Shown: one piece after another, positions 7,723 through 14,716 of the stretch
How positions within the stretch are numbered: the first letter of the stretch is position 1
Layout: each line of letters starts with the position of its first letter
DNA from: Cyanobium sp. Aljojuca 7A6
Lineage (GTDB): Bacteria; Cyanobacteriota; Cyanobacteriia; PCC-6307; Cyanobiaceae
DNA length: 64,000 bases
Assembly (NCBI RefSeq): GCF_024346455.1
Contig: NZ_JAGQCY010000004.1
Coordinates: 1-64,000, forward strand
Direction: 5' to 3'
Notes under the pieces: model-generated
What the model was told of the DNA's origin: nothing
Seen by the model: the letters and a program-made list of their open reading frames with translations, nothing else
Database searches by the model: none
Position numbers and translations under genes: made by a program

Positions 7723-8205
7723 TCAAGTCGTAAAGGTACAAGTCATGGCTCCAGTAGAGCCAGCAATTACTACTTTGACGCCCTTATTGGTTGAAACAGA
7801 AGTGGCATCGAGACAGCGAACTCCACCGGCACCTGCATCGAAGGCTTTAGTTACCGTACCGCCTCCAGTGCCACAGGTGATGGCAGGGCCACCAACAGTA
7901 GTTACAGCGGTTTGACCCACCCCACTTGAAGCAATAAATGTTGCACAATCTTTCGAAAGGCCAATAACTTCGCCCACTGCGGCACCGGCAGAAGCGGCAG
8001 CCCGTGCTCCCAAGAAGTTGGGCAACGCAACGGCGGACAGGATGCCCACGATCGCCACCACAATCATCAGCTCAATCAAGGTGAAGCCCTTTTGCAGAGG
8101 GTTCTTCTTATCGCGCAGGCTGCGCATCAGCGCCAACTTGGTCTTGGGGGAAATGTTCATGGGAAGGGCTGGGAGGTTCTTGACTTCCATCACATTAGGC
8201 AACAC
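7723..8205 (-). CDS. Type IV pilin (PilA-like)
   Basis: The prepilin signature KGFTLIELMIVVAIVGILSA is unmistakable: a charged leader, cleavage after Gly by the prepilin peptidase, Phe at +1, Glu at +5, and a hydrophobic helix. The mature part is small (about 120 residues), rich in Gly, Ala, Thr and Val, with four Cys that could make the usual pilin disulfides. Such subunits polymerise into surface pili used for motility, attachment, DNA uptake or floating. The start is uncertain: ATG at 8205, 8190 or 8160 (giving MNISPKTK) all fit, and the shortest gives the most typical leader length. It is followed by a strong terminator. Confidence 0.88.
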   Translation of the reverse strand: MLPNVMEVKNLPALPMNISPKTKLALMRSLRDKKNPLQKGFTLIELMIVVAIVGILSAVALPNFLGARAAASAGAAVGEVIGLSKDCATFIASSGVGQTAVTTVGGPAITCGTGGGTVTKAFDAGAGGVRCLDATSVSTNKGVKVVIAGSTGAMTCTFTT

Positions 8206-8397
8206 AACGGCTTGCGTCCACCTTGTTTCGGCCTTCGCTGTGATGGGCGCCGTTGTAGCGACTAAGCTCCAGACCGACTGCCCTGCCTGCGATCTTCAGG
8301 ATAGTGGCCCCATCGGAGTCAGCCGTGATGTCGGACTTTTCATTGTTCAGTAGGATCGATTTGGTGCTGGATCTCGCTGAGGCCTAATGATCCTCTA

Positions 8398-9852
8398 ATG
8401 AAACTGACGGGATTTTCTCTGGTGCTCGGGAGCTTCCGTTGGCCTTCCCAGGCCTTTTCCATACGCCGGCGGCTGCTTGGGCTCAGCTTGCTGGCCGTCC
8501 TGGGGGGCTACGCCCTGCTGATCGTGGCCACGGCCCTGCTGGCCAGCCAGGAACGGCGTAGCCAGCACCGTGCCACGGCGGCCAGCGTGCGTCGCGTCCT
8601 GTTTGAGCGCCAGCCTGTTCCAAAGAGCCTTGAGGCCATCAGCGCCACCATGGCCCAGCTGATCAGCCCCAACTTCCTGGGCTGGGTCGAGACCGACCAG
8701 GGCATTCCGTACGGTGCCGCCGGCCAGATCCGGATGTTCACCATCCCCACGGGAGTTTCCTTGGCCCGCCTGCCAGGCCTCAAGAGGGGCTCTGATCAGG
8801 TAGCGGTAGTACGGGGGGGAGGCCTCACTTACCTCACCAGTTCGCAGCAGATTCAGCTGGGTGATCGCTCCGTGCGCCTTCGCTTCCTGGAGGACATCAC
8901 CCAAAAACTGGCCCAGCAGCGTCTGCTGCTGATTCTTCTGTCGGCGGCGGCCGGCATCGCCACCCTGTTCACAGGCCTGCTGCTGCGGCCCGTTCTGGTG
9001 CGGGGCCTCTCCCCCCTTGATGACCTTGGCCAGCGCATGCAGGCGATCAGCACCGACACCCTCGACAGCCAGCGGGTGCTGGTGGCCGTTCAGCCTCTGG
9101 AGCTGGCGCCGATCGCCCTGGCCTTCAATGACTTGCTCGATCGTCTCTCGGCCTCCTGGGAGCGCCAGCGCAGCTTTGCCAATGGGGTGAGCCATGAATT
9201 GCGCACCCCCATCAGCCTGATCCGTAATTACGCCAGCAGCCTGCGCCGCCGCTCCCTGGATCTCTCCGATCAGCAGGCCGAGCAGTTGGCTTTGATCGAA
9301 GACGAAGCCAGCCGCATGGGCCGTCTGGTGGCGGATCTGCTCGCCCTCACCCGCATCGATGCCCACCGCACCTTGATGCCCTTTGAGCCCTTTGATGTGG
9401 CCCAGGCGATCGAGCGGGTGGCGGAGCGGTTGCGATCGTGCTGTTATGGCCGCCTGCGCATCTGCCCCGGCGCCACCCAGGCCGCACGCACCTTCGCCCT
9501 GGGGAATGCCGATCGCTTCGAGCAGTGCCTGGCCAATCTGATCGAAAATGCCCAGAAATATGATCCGGGCGCCGGGCCGATTCAGCTGCGGCTGGATTCC
9601 AGCCTCGATCGGGTGGTGGTGCATGTGATCGATTCCGGCCCCGGCGTGCCCGACAACGAGAAGCAGCTGATCTTTGAACGCTTTGGCCGCGGGCGCCACA
9701 CCAGCGCCATCCCCGGCAGCGGCGTGGGCCTGGCGGTGGTCAGGGCGTTGATGGAGGCGATGGGGGGGAGCGTTTCTGTGGCGGATGGGCCCCAGGGGGG
9801 GGCTGATTTCCAGTTGCGTCTGAAGGGCGCAGCTCCCCTTCTCGGAGCATGA
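8398..9852 (+). CDS. Sensor histidine kinase
   Basis: This is a membrane sensor: a helix at about 25-48, an extracytoplasmic loop of ~125 residues, a second helix at about 174-200, then a HAMP-like linker. The phospho-acceptor box SHELRTPISLIRNYASSL places the His at residue 266. The ATPase domain has NLIENAQKYDPG (N box), DSGPGVP (G1), IFERFGRG (F) and GSGVGLAVV (G2). It should phosphorylate a response regulator, most likely one of the two OmpR-type genes that converge on it. The gene's last 113 bases overlap the end of the first regulator on the other strand. The signal is unknown. Confidence 0.88.
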   Translation: MKLTGFSLVLGSFRWPSQAFSIRRRLLGLSLLAVLGGYALLIVATALLASQERRSQHRATAASVRRVLFERQPVPKSLEAISATMAQLISPNFLGWVETDQGIPYGAAGQIRMFTIPTGVSLARLPGLKRGSDQVAVVRGGGLTYLTSSQQIQLGDRSVRLRFLEDITQKLAQQRLLLILLSAAAGIATLFTGLLLRPVLVRGLSPLDDLGQRMQAISTDTLDSQRVLVAVQPLELAPIALAFNDLLDRLSASWERQRSFANGVSHELRTPISLIRNYASSLRRRSLDLSDQQAEQLALIEDEASRMGRLVADLLALTRIDAHRTLMPFEPFDVAQAIERVAERLRSCCYGRLRICPGATQAARTFALGNADRFEQCLANLIENAQKYDPGAGPIQLRLDSSLDRVVVHVIDSGPGVPDNEKQLIFERFGRGRHTSAIPGSGVGLAVVRALMEAMGGSVSVADGPQGGADFQLRLKGAAPLLGA

Positions 9853-10522
9853 AGCCCACGCCGCGCACCGTCTGGATCAGGGTGGGCAGGCCTTCGGGCT
9901 CCAGCTTGCGGCGAAGATAACGGATGTAGACACCCAGCAGATTTTCATCGCCGAAGTGGTTTTCGCCCCACACCTCCCGCAGGATCTCCTCCCTCTCCAC
10001 CACCCGCCCCGCCCCGCGCAGCAGGCACAGCAGCAGATCGTATTCGCGCACGGACAGGGAGATCGCCTCGCCGGCCCGTGTCACCTCCCGGGTGGCCGTG
10101 TTGACCGTGACATCGGCGCAGCTGACCAGATCGGAATTGGCCACACCGCGCCAATAGGCGGTGCGCCGCAGCTGGGCACGGATCCGGGCCAGCAGCTCCT
10201 CGATCGAGAAGGGTTTGAGGATGTAATCATCAGCGCCGGAATCAAGCGCTTCGACACGGTCGCGGATGTCGTCGTGGCAGGTGAGCATCAGCACTGGCGT
10301 GATGTCGCCACTGGAGCGCAGCCGCCGGCAGATTTCCACACCGCTGAAATCAGGCAGGGTCCAGTCGAGCAGCACCAGATCCGTTGTGGCATCGCGAAGG
10401 TGCAGCAGCGCCCCCTGGCCGTCTTCGGCTTCGCTGACGCTGTAGCCCTCGCAATTCAATTCGCCGGCCAGGAAGGCGCGCATGCGCGCGTCGTCTTCGA
10501 CGATCAGCAGCCGCGACGCCAT
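9740..10522 (-). CDS. OmpR-family response regulator (downstream copy)
   Basis: The receiver domain (residues 1-120) has the acidic pocket EDD, the phospho-acceptor in LVLLDWTLPDFSG and the KPFS lysine; a winged-helix DNA-binding domain follows, ending RYLRRKLEPEGLPTLIQT and GVGFML. The start ATG at 10522 is chosen because the receiver begins there and it lies two bases after the stop of the upstream regulator. After GFML the frame continues with about 30 unusual Pro-rich residues that are antisense to the kinase gene. The two proteins are clear tandem paralogues (both share ALDSGADDY and KPFSIEELLAR). Confidence 0.85.
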   Translation of the reverse strand: MASRLLIVEDDARMRAFLAGELNCEGYSVSEAEDGQGALLHLRDATTDLVLLDWTLPDFSGVEICRRLRSSGDITPVLMLTCHDDIRDRVEALDSGADDYILKPFSIEELLARIRAQLRRTAYWRGVANSDLVSCADVTVNTATREVTRAGEAISLSVREYDLLLCLLRGAGRVVEREEILREVWGENHFGDENLLGVYIRYLRRKLEPEGLPTLIQTVRGVGFMLREGELRPSDATGNQPPPGAHPPQKRSPPSPPSTP

Positions 10523-10524
10523 GG

Positions 10525-11220
10525 TCAGCGGGGCGGGCCTTCCTTCAGCATGAAGCCGACGCCGCGCACCGTTTGGATCAAGGTGGGCTGGCCGGCCGGC
10601 TCGAGCTTGCGGCGCAGGTAGCGCACATACACATCCAGCAGGTTGTCGTCGCCCAGCCAGTTTTCGCCCCACAGGGCATCAAGAATGGCGCGGCGCTCCT
10701 GCACCTGGTTGGGGTGACGCAACAGATGCATCAGCAGATCAAACTCCTTGGCCGTGAGATGGATCGATTCACCGCCCCTGGCCACTTCCCGGCTGGCCGG
10801 ATTCACCTCCAGATCGGCCATCCGCAGCACACCGCCTTCCTGTTCATCGATGCCGCTGCGACGCAGGCGGGCCCGCACCCGGGCGAGCAGCTCTTCGATC
10901 GAGAACGGCTTGATCAGGTAGTCGTCGGCGCCGGAATCGAGCGCCTCCACCCGTTGCTGCACCTCATCGCGGGCCGTGAGCATCAGCACGGGCGTGGAAA
11001 TCCCCCCCTTTCGCATGCGACGACACACCTCCACACCGCTGAAATCGGGCAGGTTCCAATCGAGCAGCACCAGATCCCAGGTTTGGCTGCGGATCCTGCC
11101 CAGGGCCTGCTGCCCGCAGGCCGCTTCTTCACACTCATACCCTTCAACGGCCAGCTCGGAAGAGAGGAAGCCGCGCATCTCAGGATCGTCATCGACGATC
11201 AGCAGGCGAGCACCGGTCAT
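10525..11220 (-). CDS. OmpR-family response regulator (upstream copy)
   Basis: Receiver domain with DDD pocket, phospho-acceptor Asp in LVLLDWNLPDFSG, conserved Thr in LMLTARDEV and Lys in LIKPFSIEELLAR, then an OmpR-type winged helix with RYLRRKLEPAGQPTLIQTVR. Of normal length for the class (231 residues), unlike its downstream neighbour with the extra tail. It is first in the two-gene operon; its promoter must lie in 11221-11636. The pair shares an unusual LLDW.LPDFSGVE.CRR motif, indicating duplication. Confidence 0.87.
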   Translation of the reverse strand: MTGARLLIVDDDPEMRGFLSSELAVEGYECEEAACGQQALGRIRSQTWDLVLLDWNLPDFSGVEVCRRMRKGGISTPVLMLTARDEVQQRVEALDSGADDYLIKPFSIEELLARVRARLRRSGIDEQEGGVLRMADLEVNPASREVARGGESIHLTAKEFDLLMHLLRHPNQVQERRAILDALWGENWLGDDNLLDVYVRYLRRKLEPAGQPTLIQTVRGVGFMLKEGPPR

Positions 11221-11636
11221 CGGATCGGTAGGGTTGAACGTCGCTTGGCCAAAGGAAAATAAAGCTCTCTGGAGTTGAGAGGCGCAATCGCTTCACATTA
11301 TACCAGTGTGAGAATTGTCTTGCAACCTTGTAGGAATCCTTCCCGCTTTGTTGCCTCTACGCGTTCAAACAGGTGAAGGCAGGCCCAAGCCGGCTGGGAT
11401 GGGCTGGCTTGGCAGGGGTCAGCCCGCGACCACACTTGGGGTAAAAATTAGTTTCCTCGCCAATCTTTGCCCCTGAGGGGGCGGGTGACCCCATCGACGA
11501 CGCGGCGACGGTACTGTGGCGCCAATCCACCTCACCGCACATGAGCAGAAGCTCATTCCCCGCGAGCCTGGTAACTATCACGAAGGCGTTGGTCTCCTGA
11601 TGGGTTCGAGTACAGGACCTCACTGACGCACGCACC
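11221..11636 (+). other. Divergent intergenic region, no gene seen
   Basis: This 416-base gap separates the minus-strand regulator pair from the plus-strand permease and must hold both promoters. The part nearest the regulators is AT-rich (around 11260-11350, including TATACC and TTGCAACC). I see no convincing RNA gene, repeat or coding frame in it. Confidence 0.4.
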
Positions 11637-12494
11637 ATGGATGCCAGTCGGGTCGGAACCCGCCCACTCTCGGCGCGAATGGCCCGCTGGGGCATCGCCA
11701 TCGTGGCCCTCTATGGCCTGATGGCCCTGCTCACGCCCCTGCTGGTGCAGGGCGGCCTGCTGCCCGATCCCAATGCGGGCCTGGAGAATCCCATCTATGC
11801 CCCGCCCTCGTTCGGCCACTGGTGCGGCACCGACCGTCTCGGCCGCGATGTCTGTGTGCGCACCCTCGCCGGCAGCAGCGTGGCCCTGCAGGTGGTGCTC
11901 AGCGCCCTGGTGCTGGCTCTGGTGATCGGTGTTCCCCTCGGCATGGTGAGCGGCTACCTCGGCGGGGGGGTCGACCGCGTGCTCGTGCTGGTGATGGACA
12001 CCCTGTACACCCTGCCTGTGCTGCTGCTCTCGGTGGTGCTCGCCTTTCTGCTCGGCCGGGGCCTGCCCAATGCCGCCGCCGCCCTCTGTGTGGTGTATGT
12101 GCCGCAGTACTTCCGGGTGGTGCGCAACCAGTCGGCCCAGGTGAAGGCGGAACTGTTCATCGAGGCGGCCCGCTCCCTGGGGGCCGGCCCCGCCTGGATC
12201 CTGCGCCGCTACCTGTTTCGCAACGTGATCACCTCGGTGCCGGTGCTGCTCACCCTCAATGCGGCCGATGCGGTGCTGGTGCTGGGGGGGCTGGGCTTTC
12301 TTGGCCTCGGCCTGCCGGAAACGATCCCTGAATGGGGCAGTGATCTGCAGCAGGCCCTGACGGCCCTGCCCACCGGCATCTGGTGGACCGCCCTGTTCCC
12401 GGGATTGGCGATGTTTGTTCTGGTGCTGGGGCTGTCGTTTCTGGGCGAGGGCCTGGAGAACTGGCTCAGTGGCTCTCTTGCCGACCTGAAGTAG
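11637..12494 (+). CDS. ABC transporter permease, DppC/OppC type
   Basis: A six-helix inner-membrane permease of 285 residues. The FGHWCGTDRLGRDVCVRTLA segment near residue 65 is the DppC/OppC family hallmark (HxxGTDxxGRDxxSR in most), and EAARSLGAGPAWILRRYLF is the EAA loop that docks on the ATPase. Family members import di- and oligopeptides or nickel. No binding protein, second permease or ATPase gene adjoins it, so the remaining subunits must be encoded elsewhere, as is common in picocyanobacteria. The substrate is unknown. Confidence 0.85.
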   Translation: MDASRVGTRPLSARMARWGIAIVALYGLMALLTPLLVQGGLLPDPNAGLENPIYAPPSFGHWCGTDRLGRDVCVRTLAGSSVALQVVLSALVLALVIGVPLGMVSGYLGGGVDRVLVLVMDTLYTLPVLLLSVVLAFLLGRGLPNAAAALCVVYVPQYFRVVRNQSAQVKAELFIEAARSLGAGPAWILRRYLFRNVITSVPVLLTLNAADAVLVLGGLGFLGLGLPETIPEWGSDLQQALTALPTGIWWTALFPGLAMFVLVLGLSFLGEGLENWLSGSLADLK

Positions 12495-12514
12495 CGTTTT
12501 GTTGCACGGTGGTA

Positions 12515-12799
12515 ATGGCAATGCCCTGGTGGTTGGATCTGGTTCTGCTTGGCTCAGCCGTGCTGCTTTGGGTCAAGGGCGGCAACACGCCCGATGACGT
12601 CTGGAGTGTCTTCCAGAAGTTCCTGTCCGTGGTGGCCGTACTGGTGGTGCTGCTGGGCGGTCGCCAGATCCTGTTGGAGGTCCTGGTGCTGGGTTTCGCC
12701 GTCTTTCTGCCGAATGCCGCCCGCTTTGATGGCGGCCCGATCAGCACCGCAGACGACCCCCCCGCGGCAGCTCCTCGAGGATGGCGCCTTCGGGGCTGA
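12515..12799 (+). CDS. Small membrane protein, unknown function
   Basis: 94 residues with two hydrophobic helices (about 5-20 and 35-65) around the loop KGGNTPDDVWSVFQKFLSV. The frame stays open upstream into the permease gene, but ATG at 12515, twenty bases after the permease stop, is the sensible start. The last ~22 residues (from GGPISTADD) are encoded by the 73-bp sequence that is duplicated from the trmH end. The original protein probably ended near NAARFD or differently. I do not recognise a family. Confidence 0.55.
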   Translation: MAMPWWLDLVLLGSAVLLWVKGGNTPDDVWSVFQKFLSVVAVLVVLLGGRQILLEVLVLGFAVFLPNAARFDGGPISTADDPPAAAPRGWRLRG

Positions 12800-12800
12800 G
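12728..12800 (+). repeat. 73-bp direct repeat, copy 1 (trmH 3' end duplicate)
   Basis: Bases 12728-12800 and 13551-13623 are identical except for one C/A change (CAGACGACCC versus CAGACGAACC). Copy 2 contains the last ~20 codons of trmH, while copy 1 lies inside the end of the small membrane gene. Both copies are in the same orientation and bracket the vapBC pair. The 13 bases GGCTGAGCAGCCG occur just after copy 1 and just before copy 2, so the homology wraps around the insert. Confidence 0.9.
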
Positions 12801-12873
12801 CAGCCGCTGCGTCGTCTTGCCTGCTGCGGCAGTTGGCTGTAAGACTCTTACTCTCGCGCCACACCGGATCGCC

Positions 12874-13110
12874 ATGCGGATCACCAGCAAGGGTCAGGTC
12901 ACGATTCCTCAGGCCATCCGCGAGCAGGCAGGCCTGCATCCCAACTGTGAGGTGCAGTTTCGGCTGGTGGGTGATCAGGTGGTGCTGGAAAAGACGGATG
13001 GCCAGGCCGAGCAGCGGGGCGAGGAGGCCTTGATGAGGCTGCGGGCCCACCGGCCCCGGCAGGGTCTGAGCACCGAGGCCATCCTGGCCCTCTGTCGCGG
13101 TGAGACCTGA
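12874..13110 (+). CDS. vapB: AbrB-type VapB antitoxin
   Basis: The first 45 residues are a typical AbrB fold (MRITSKGQVTIPQAIREQAG) that binds the operator; the remainder (RAHRPRQGLSTEAILAL) is the toxin-binding tail. ATG at 12874 was chosen over upstream codons because the family begins MRITSKGQ. Its stop overlaps the ATG of vapC (TGATG), so the two are translationally coupled. A complete, probably working pair, unlike the decayed pairs in the first 4 kb. The pair lies between the two 73-bp repeats. Confidence 0.85.
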   Translation: MRITSKGQVTIPQAIREQAGLHPNCEVQFRLVGDQVVLEKTDGQAEQRGEEALMRLRAHRPRQGLSTEAILALCRGET

Positions 13111-13532
13111 TGGCCATGGCCGGTGCCGCCGCAGTCATGGTCGATTCCTGTGTGCTGCTCGATGTGATCACCGCAGACCTGCAGTGGGAATCCTGGAGTG
13201 CCGAGCAGCTGCGTCGCTGCCTGATCGCCGGCCCTGTGGCGATCAATCCGCTGATCTATGGCGAGGTGGCTTTCGCCTATGAGCGAATTGAGCCGGTGGA
13301 GGAGGTGCTGCCCCGCCACCTCTACGCCTACTGGCCGATCCCCAGGGAAGCCGCCTTTCTCGCGGCCCGTGCCCATGCCAGTTACCGCGCCAGAGGCGGC
13401 AGTCGCCAGATGATCCTGCCGGACTTTTTGATTGGCGCCCATGCGCTGATCGAACGCTGCCGGCTGCTGACGCGCGACGCCCGGCGCTACCGGCAGGCGT
13501 TTCCCGGGCTGCAGCTGATCACACCTGAGTGA
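13110..13532 (+). CDS. vapC: VapC PIN-domain ribonuclease toxin
   Basis: The PIN-domain acids are all present: Asp in VMVDSCVLLDVI near the start, Glu in NPLIYGEVAFAY, Asp in LPDFLIGAHA and Asp in LLTRDARRYRQAFP. Such enzymes cleave tRNA or rRNA when their antitoxin is degraded. At 140 residues it has full length for the class. The start overlaps the vapB stop; an ATG twelve codons later (VMVDSC) is also possible. The sequence after it leads directly into repeat copy 2. Confidence 0.85.
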   Translation: MAMAGAAAVMVDSCVLLDVITADLQWESWSAEQLRRCLIAGPVAINPLIYGEVAFAYERIEPVEEVLPRHLYAYWPIPREAAFLAARAHASYRARGGSRQMILPDFLIGAHALIERCRLLTRDARRYRQAFPGLQLITPE

Positions 13533-13550
13533 TCACACGGCTGAGCAGCC

Positions 13551-13623
13551 GATGGCGGCCCGATCAGCACCGCAGACGAACCCCCCGCGGCAGCTCCTCG
13601 AGGATGGCGCCTTCGGGGCTGAG
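13551..13623 (+). repeat. 73-bp direct repeat, copy 2 (native trmH 3' end)
   Basis: This is the second copy of the repeat at 12728-12800, with a single mismatch. Since it encodes the natural C-terminus of TrmH on the minus strand, it is probably the original and copy 1 the duplicate. The spacing between copies is 823 bases from start to start, containing exactly the vapBC pair. Confidence 0.9.
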
Positions 13624-14253
13624 GGCTGGGTAGGGGCGCCCTTCGCGGCGGCACCAGGCCGCCACCTGCGGGTAGGCCCACTCAAACAGCAGCGGCCCAT
13701 AGCGTTCCGGGTCCACACCTTCGCCGTGGCTGGGCAGGCAACCCTTTTCCTGCCGTTGCCGCAGGGTCTCGAACAGCAGGATCGCGTTCGCCACTGACAC
13801 GTTCAGCGACTGCACCATCCCTGCCATCGGGATCACGATCGCCTGGTCGATCGCGGCGGCGGTGGCCTCGCTCAGTCCCCACTTCTCCGCCCCCAGCACA
13901 AAGGCCGTGGGTCCGGTGAAATCACAACTCCGATAGTCCACCGCGTCGGCCCCCAGGTGGGTGCCATAGAGGCGGAAGCCATCGGCCTTAAGCCGCGCGA
14001 TGGCGTCGCAGCTGCGCTCATGCCGGTGCAGCGCCACCCATTTCTGGCTGCCGAGCGACGTGCCGTTGAAGGTGGGCACCCGCCCTTTCAGGCTCACGGC
14101 ATGGGCTTCGAGCACCCCCACCGCATCGCAGCTGCGCAGGATTGCCGAGAGGTTGTGGGGCTTGTCCACATGCTCCAGCAGCACCGTCAGGTCGCCCATG
14201 CGGCGATCGAGCACCGTGCGCAGGCGCTCGAAGCGGCGGGGCAGCAGCGGCAT
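13564..14253 (-). CDS. trmH: SpoU-family RNA 2'-O-methyltransferase, TrmH-like
   Basis: The SPOUT knot motifs are present: ENVDKPHN-like VLLEHVDKPHNLSAILRSCD (motif 1 with the Asn/Arg pair), VLGAEKWGLS (motif 2) and IPMAGMVQSLNVSVANAILL (motif 3). This order and length (229 residues) fit tRNA Gm18 methyltransferase, which modifies the D loop, rather than the longer rRNA enzymes. It converges on the vapBC genes; its last codons form the duplicated 73-bp sequence. Divergent from the alkyltransferase-like gene 50 bases away. Confidence 0.85.
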   Translation of the reverse strand: MPLLPRRFERLRTVLDRRMGDLTVLLEHVDKPHNLSAILRSCDAVGVLEAHAVSLKGRVPTFNGTSLGSQKWVALHRHERSCDAIARLKADGFRLYGTHLGADAVDYRSCDFTGPTAFVLGAEKWGLSEATAAAIDQAIVIPMAGMVQSLNVSVANAILLFETLRQRQEKGCLPSHGEGVDPERYGPLLFEWAYPQVAAWCRREGRPYPALSPEGAILEELPRGVRLRC

Positions 14254-14303
14254 GGGCCTGGTAAAACGCCATCATCGACCTTGCCCGCTGCGCCTCTCAC
14301 CCC

Positions 14304-14663
14304 ATGGCTGTCACGGAGCGCCCCTTCGACAGCCGCGTCTACGCGATGGTGCGGCGCATCCCCCACGGCCAGCTGGCCACCTACGGCCAGGTGGCCGAGT
14401 TGATCGGCGCCTATGGCTGCGCCCGCCAGGTGGGTTGGGCCCTGCGGCGCCTGCCCCTGCCCTCGGCGGTGCCCTGGCAGCGGGTGGTGAATGCCCAGGG
14501 GCGCATCGCCATGAGCCCCGGCCGGGAGGGCAGCGACTGGATGCAGCGGCAGCTGCTGCTGGCCGAAGGCATCGCCGTGGCCGCCGACGGCCGCCTGCCC
14601 CTGGCCCGGCACCGCTGGCGGCCACCGCTGGAGCTGGCCGAGCCCTCCTGTACAAAGGAGTGA
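14304..14663 (+). CDS. Alkyltransferase-like (ATL) DNA-repair protein
   Basis: Shares the helix-turn-helix of O6-alkylguanine transferases (IPHGQLATYGQVAELIGAYG and ARQVGWALRRLP) but has PWQRVV at the active-site position instead of PCHRV, so residue 58 is Trp, not the acceptor Cys. ATL proteins bind O6-alkylguanine without repairing it and hand the site to nucleotide excision repair. Short at 119 residues, typical for the group. The following rsmB gene starts 53 bases after its stop. Confidence 0.85.
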   Translation: MAVTERPFDSRVYAMVRRIPHGQLATYGQVAELIGAYGCARQVGWALRRLPLPSAVPWQRVVNAQGRIAMSPGREGSDWMQRQLLLAEGIAVAADGRLPLARHRWRPPLELAEPSCTKE

Positions 14664-14716
14664 ACCGTCTAAGGAGCCCGCCGATTCACGCCAGCGACAC
14701 CGTCCCCGGCGACACC

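Noticed and set aside
14000-14716. Extended N-terminus of the rsmB frame back to 14000
   Set aside because: The extra 239 codons are out of frame or antisense to trmH and the alkyltransferase-like gene; RsmB homology begins at the ATG at 14717.
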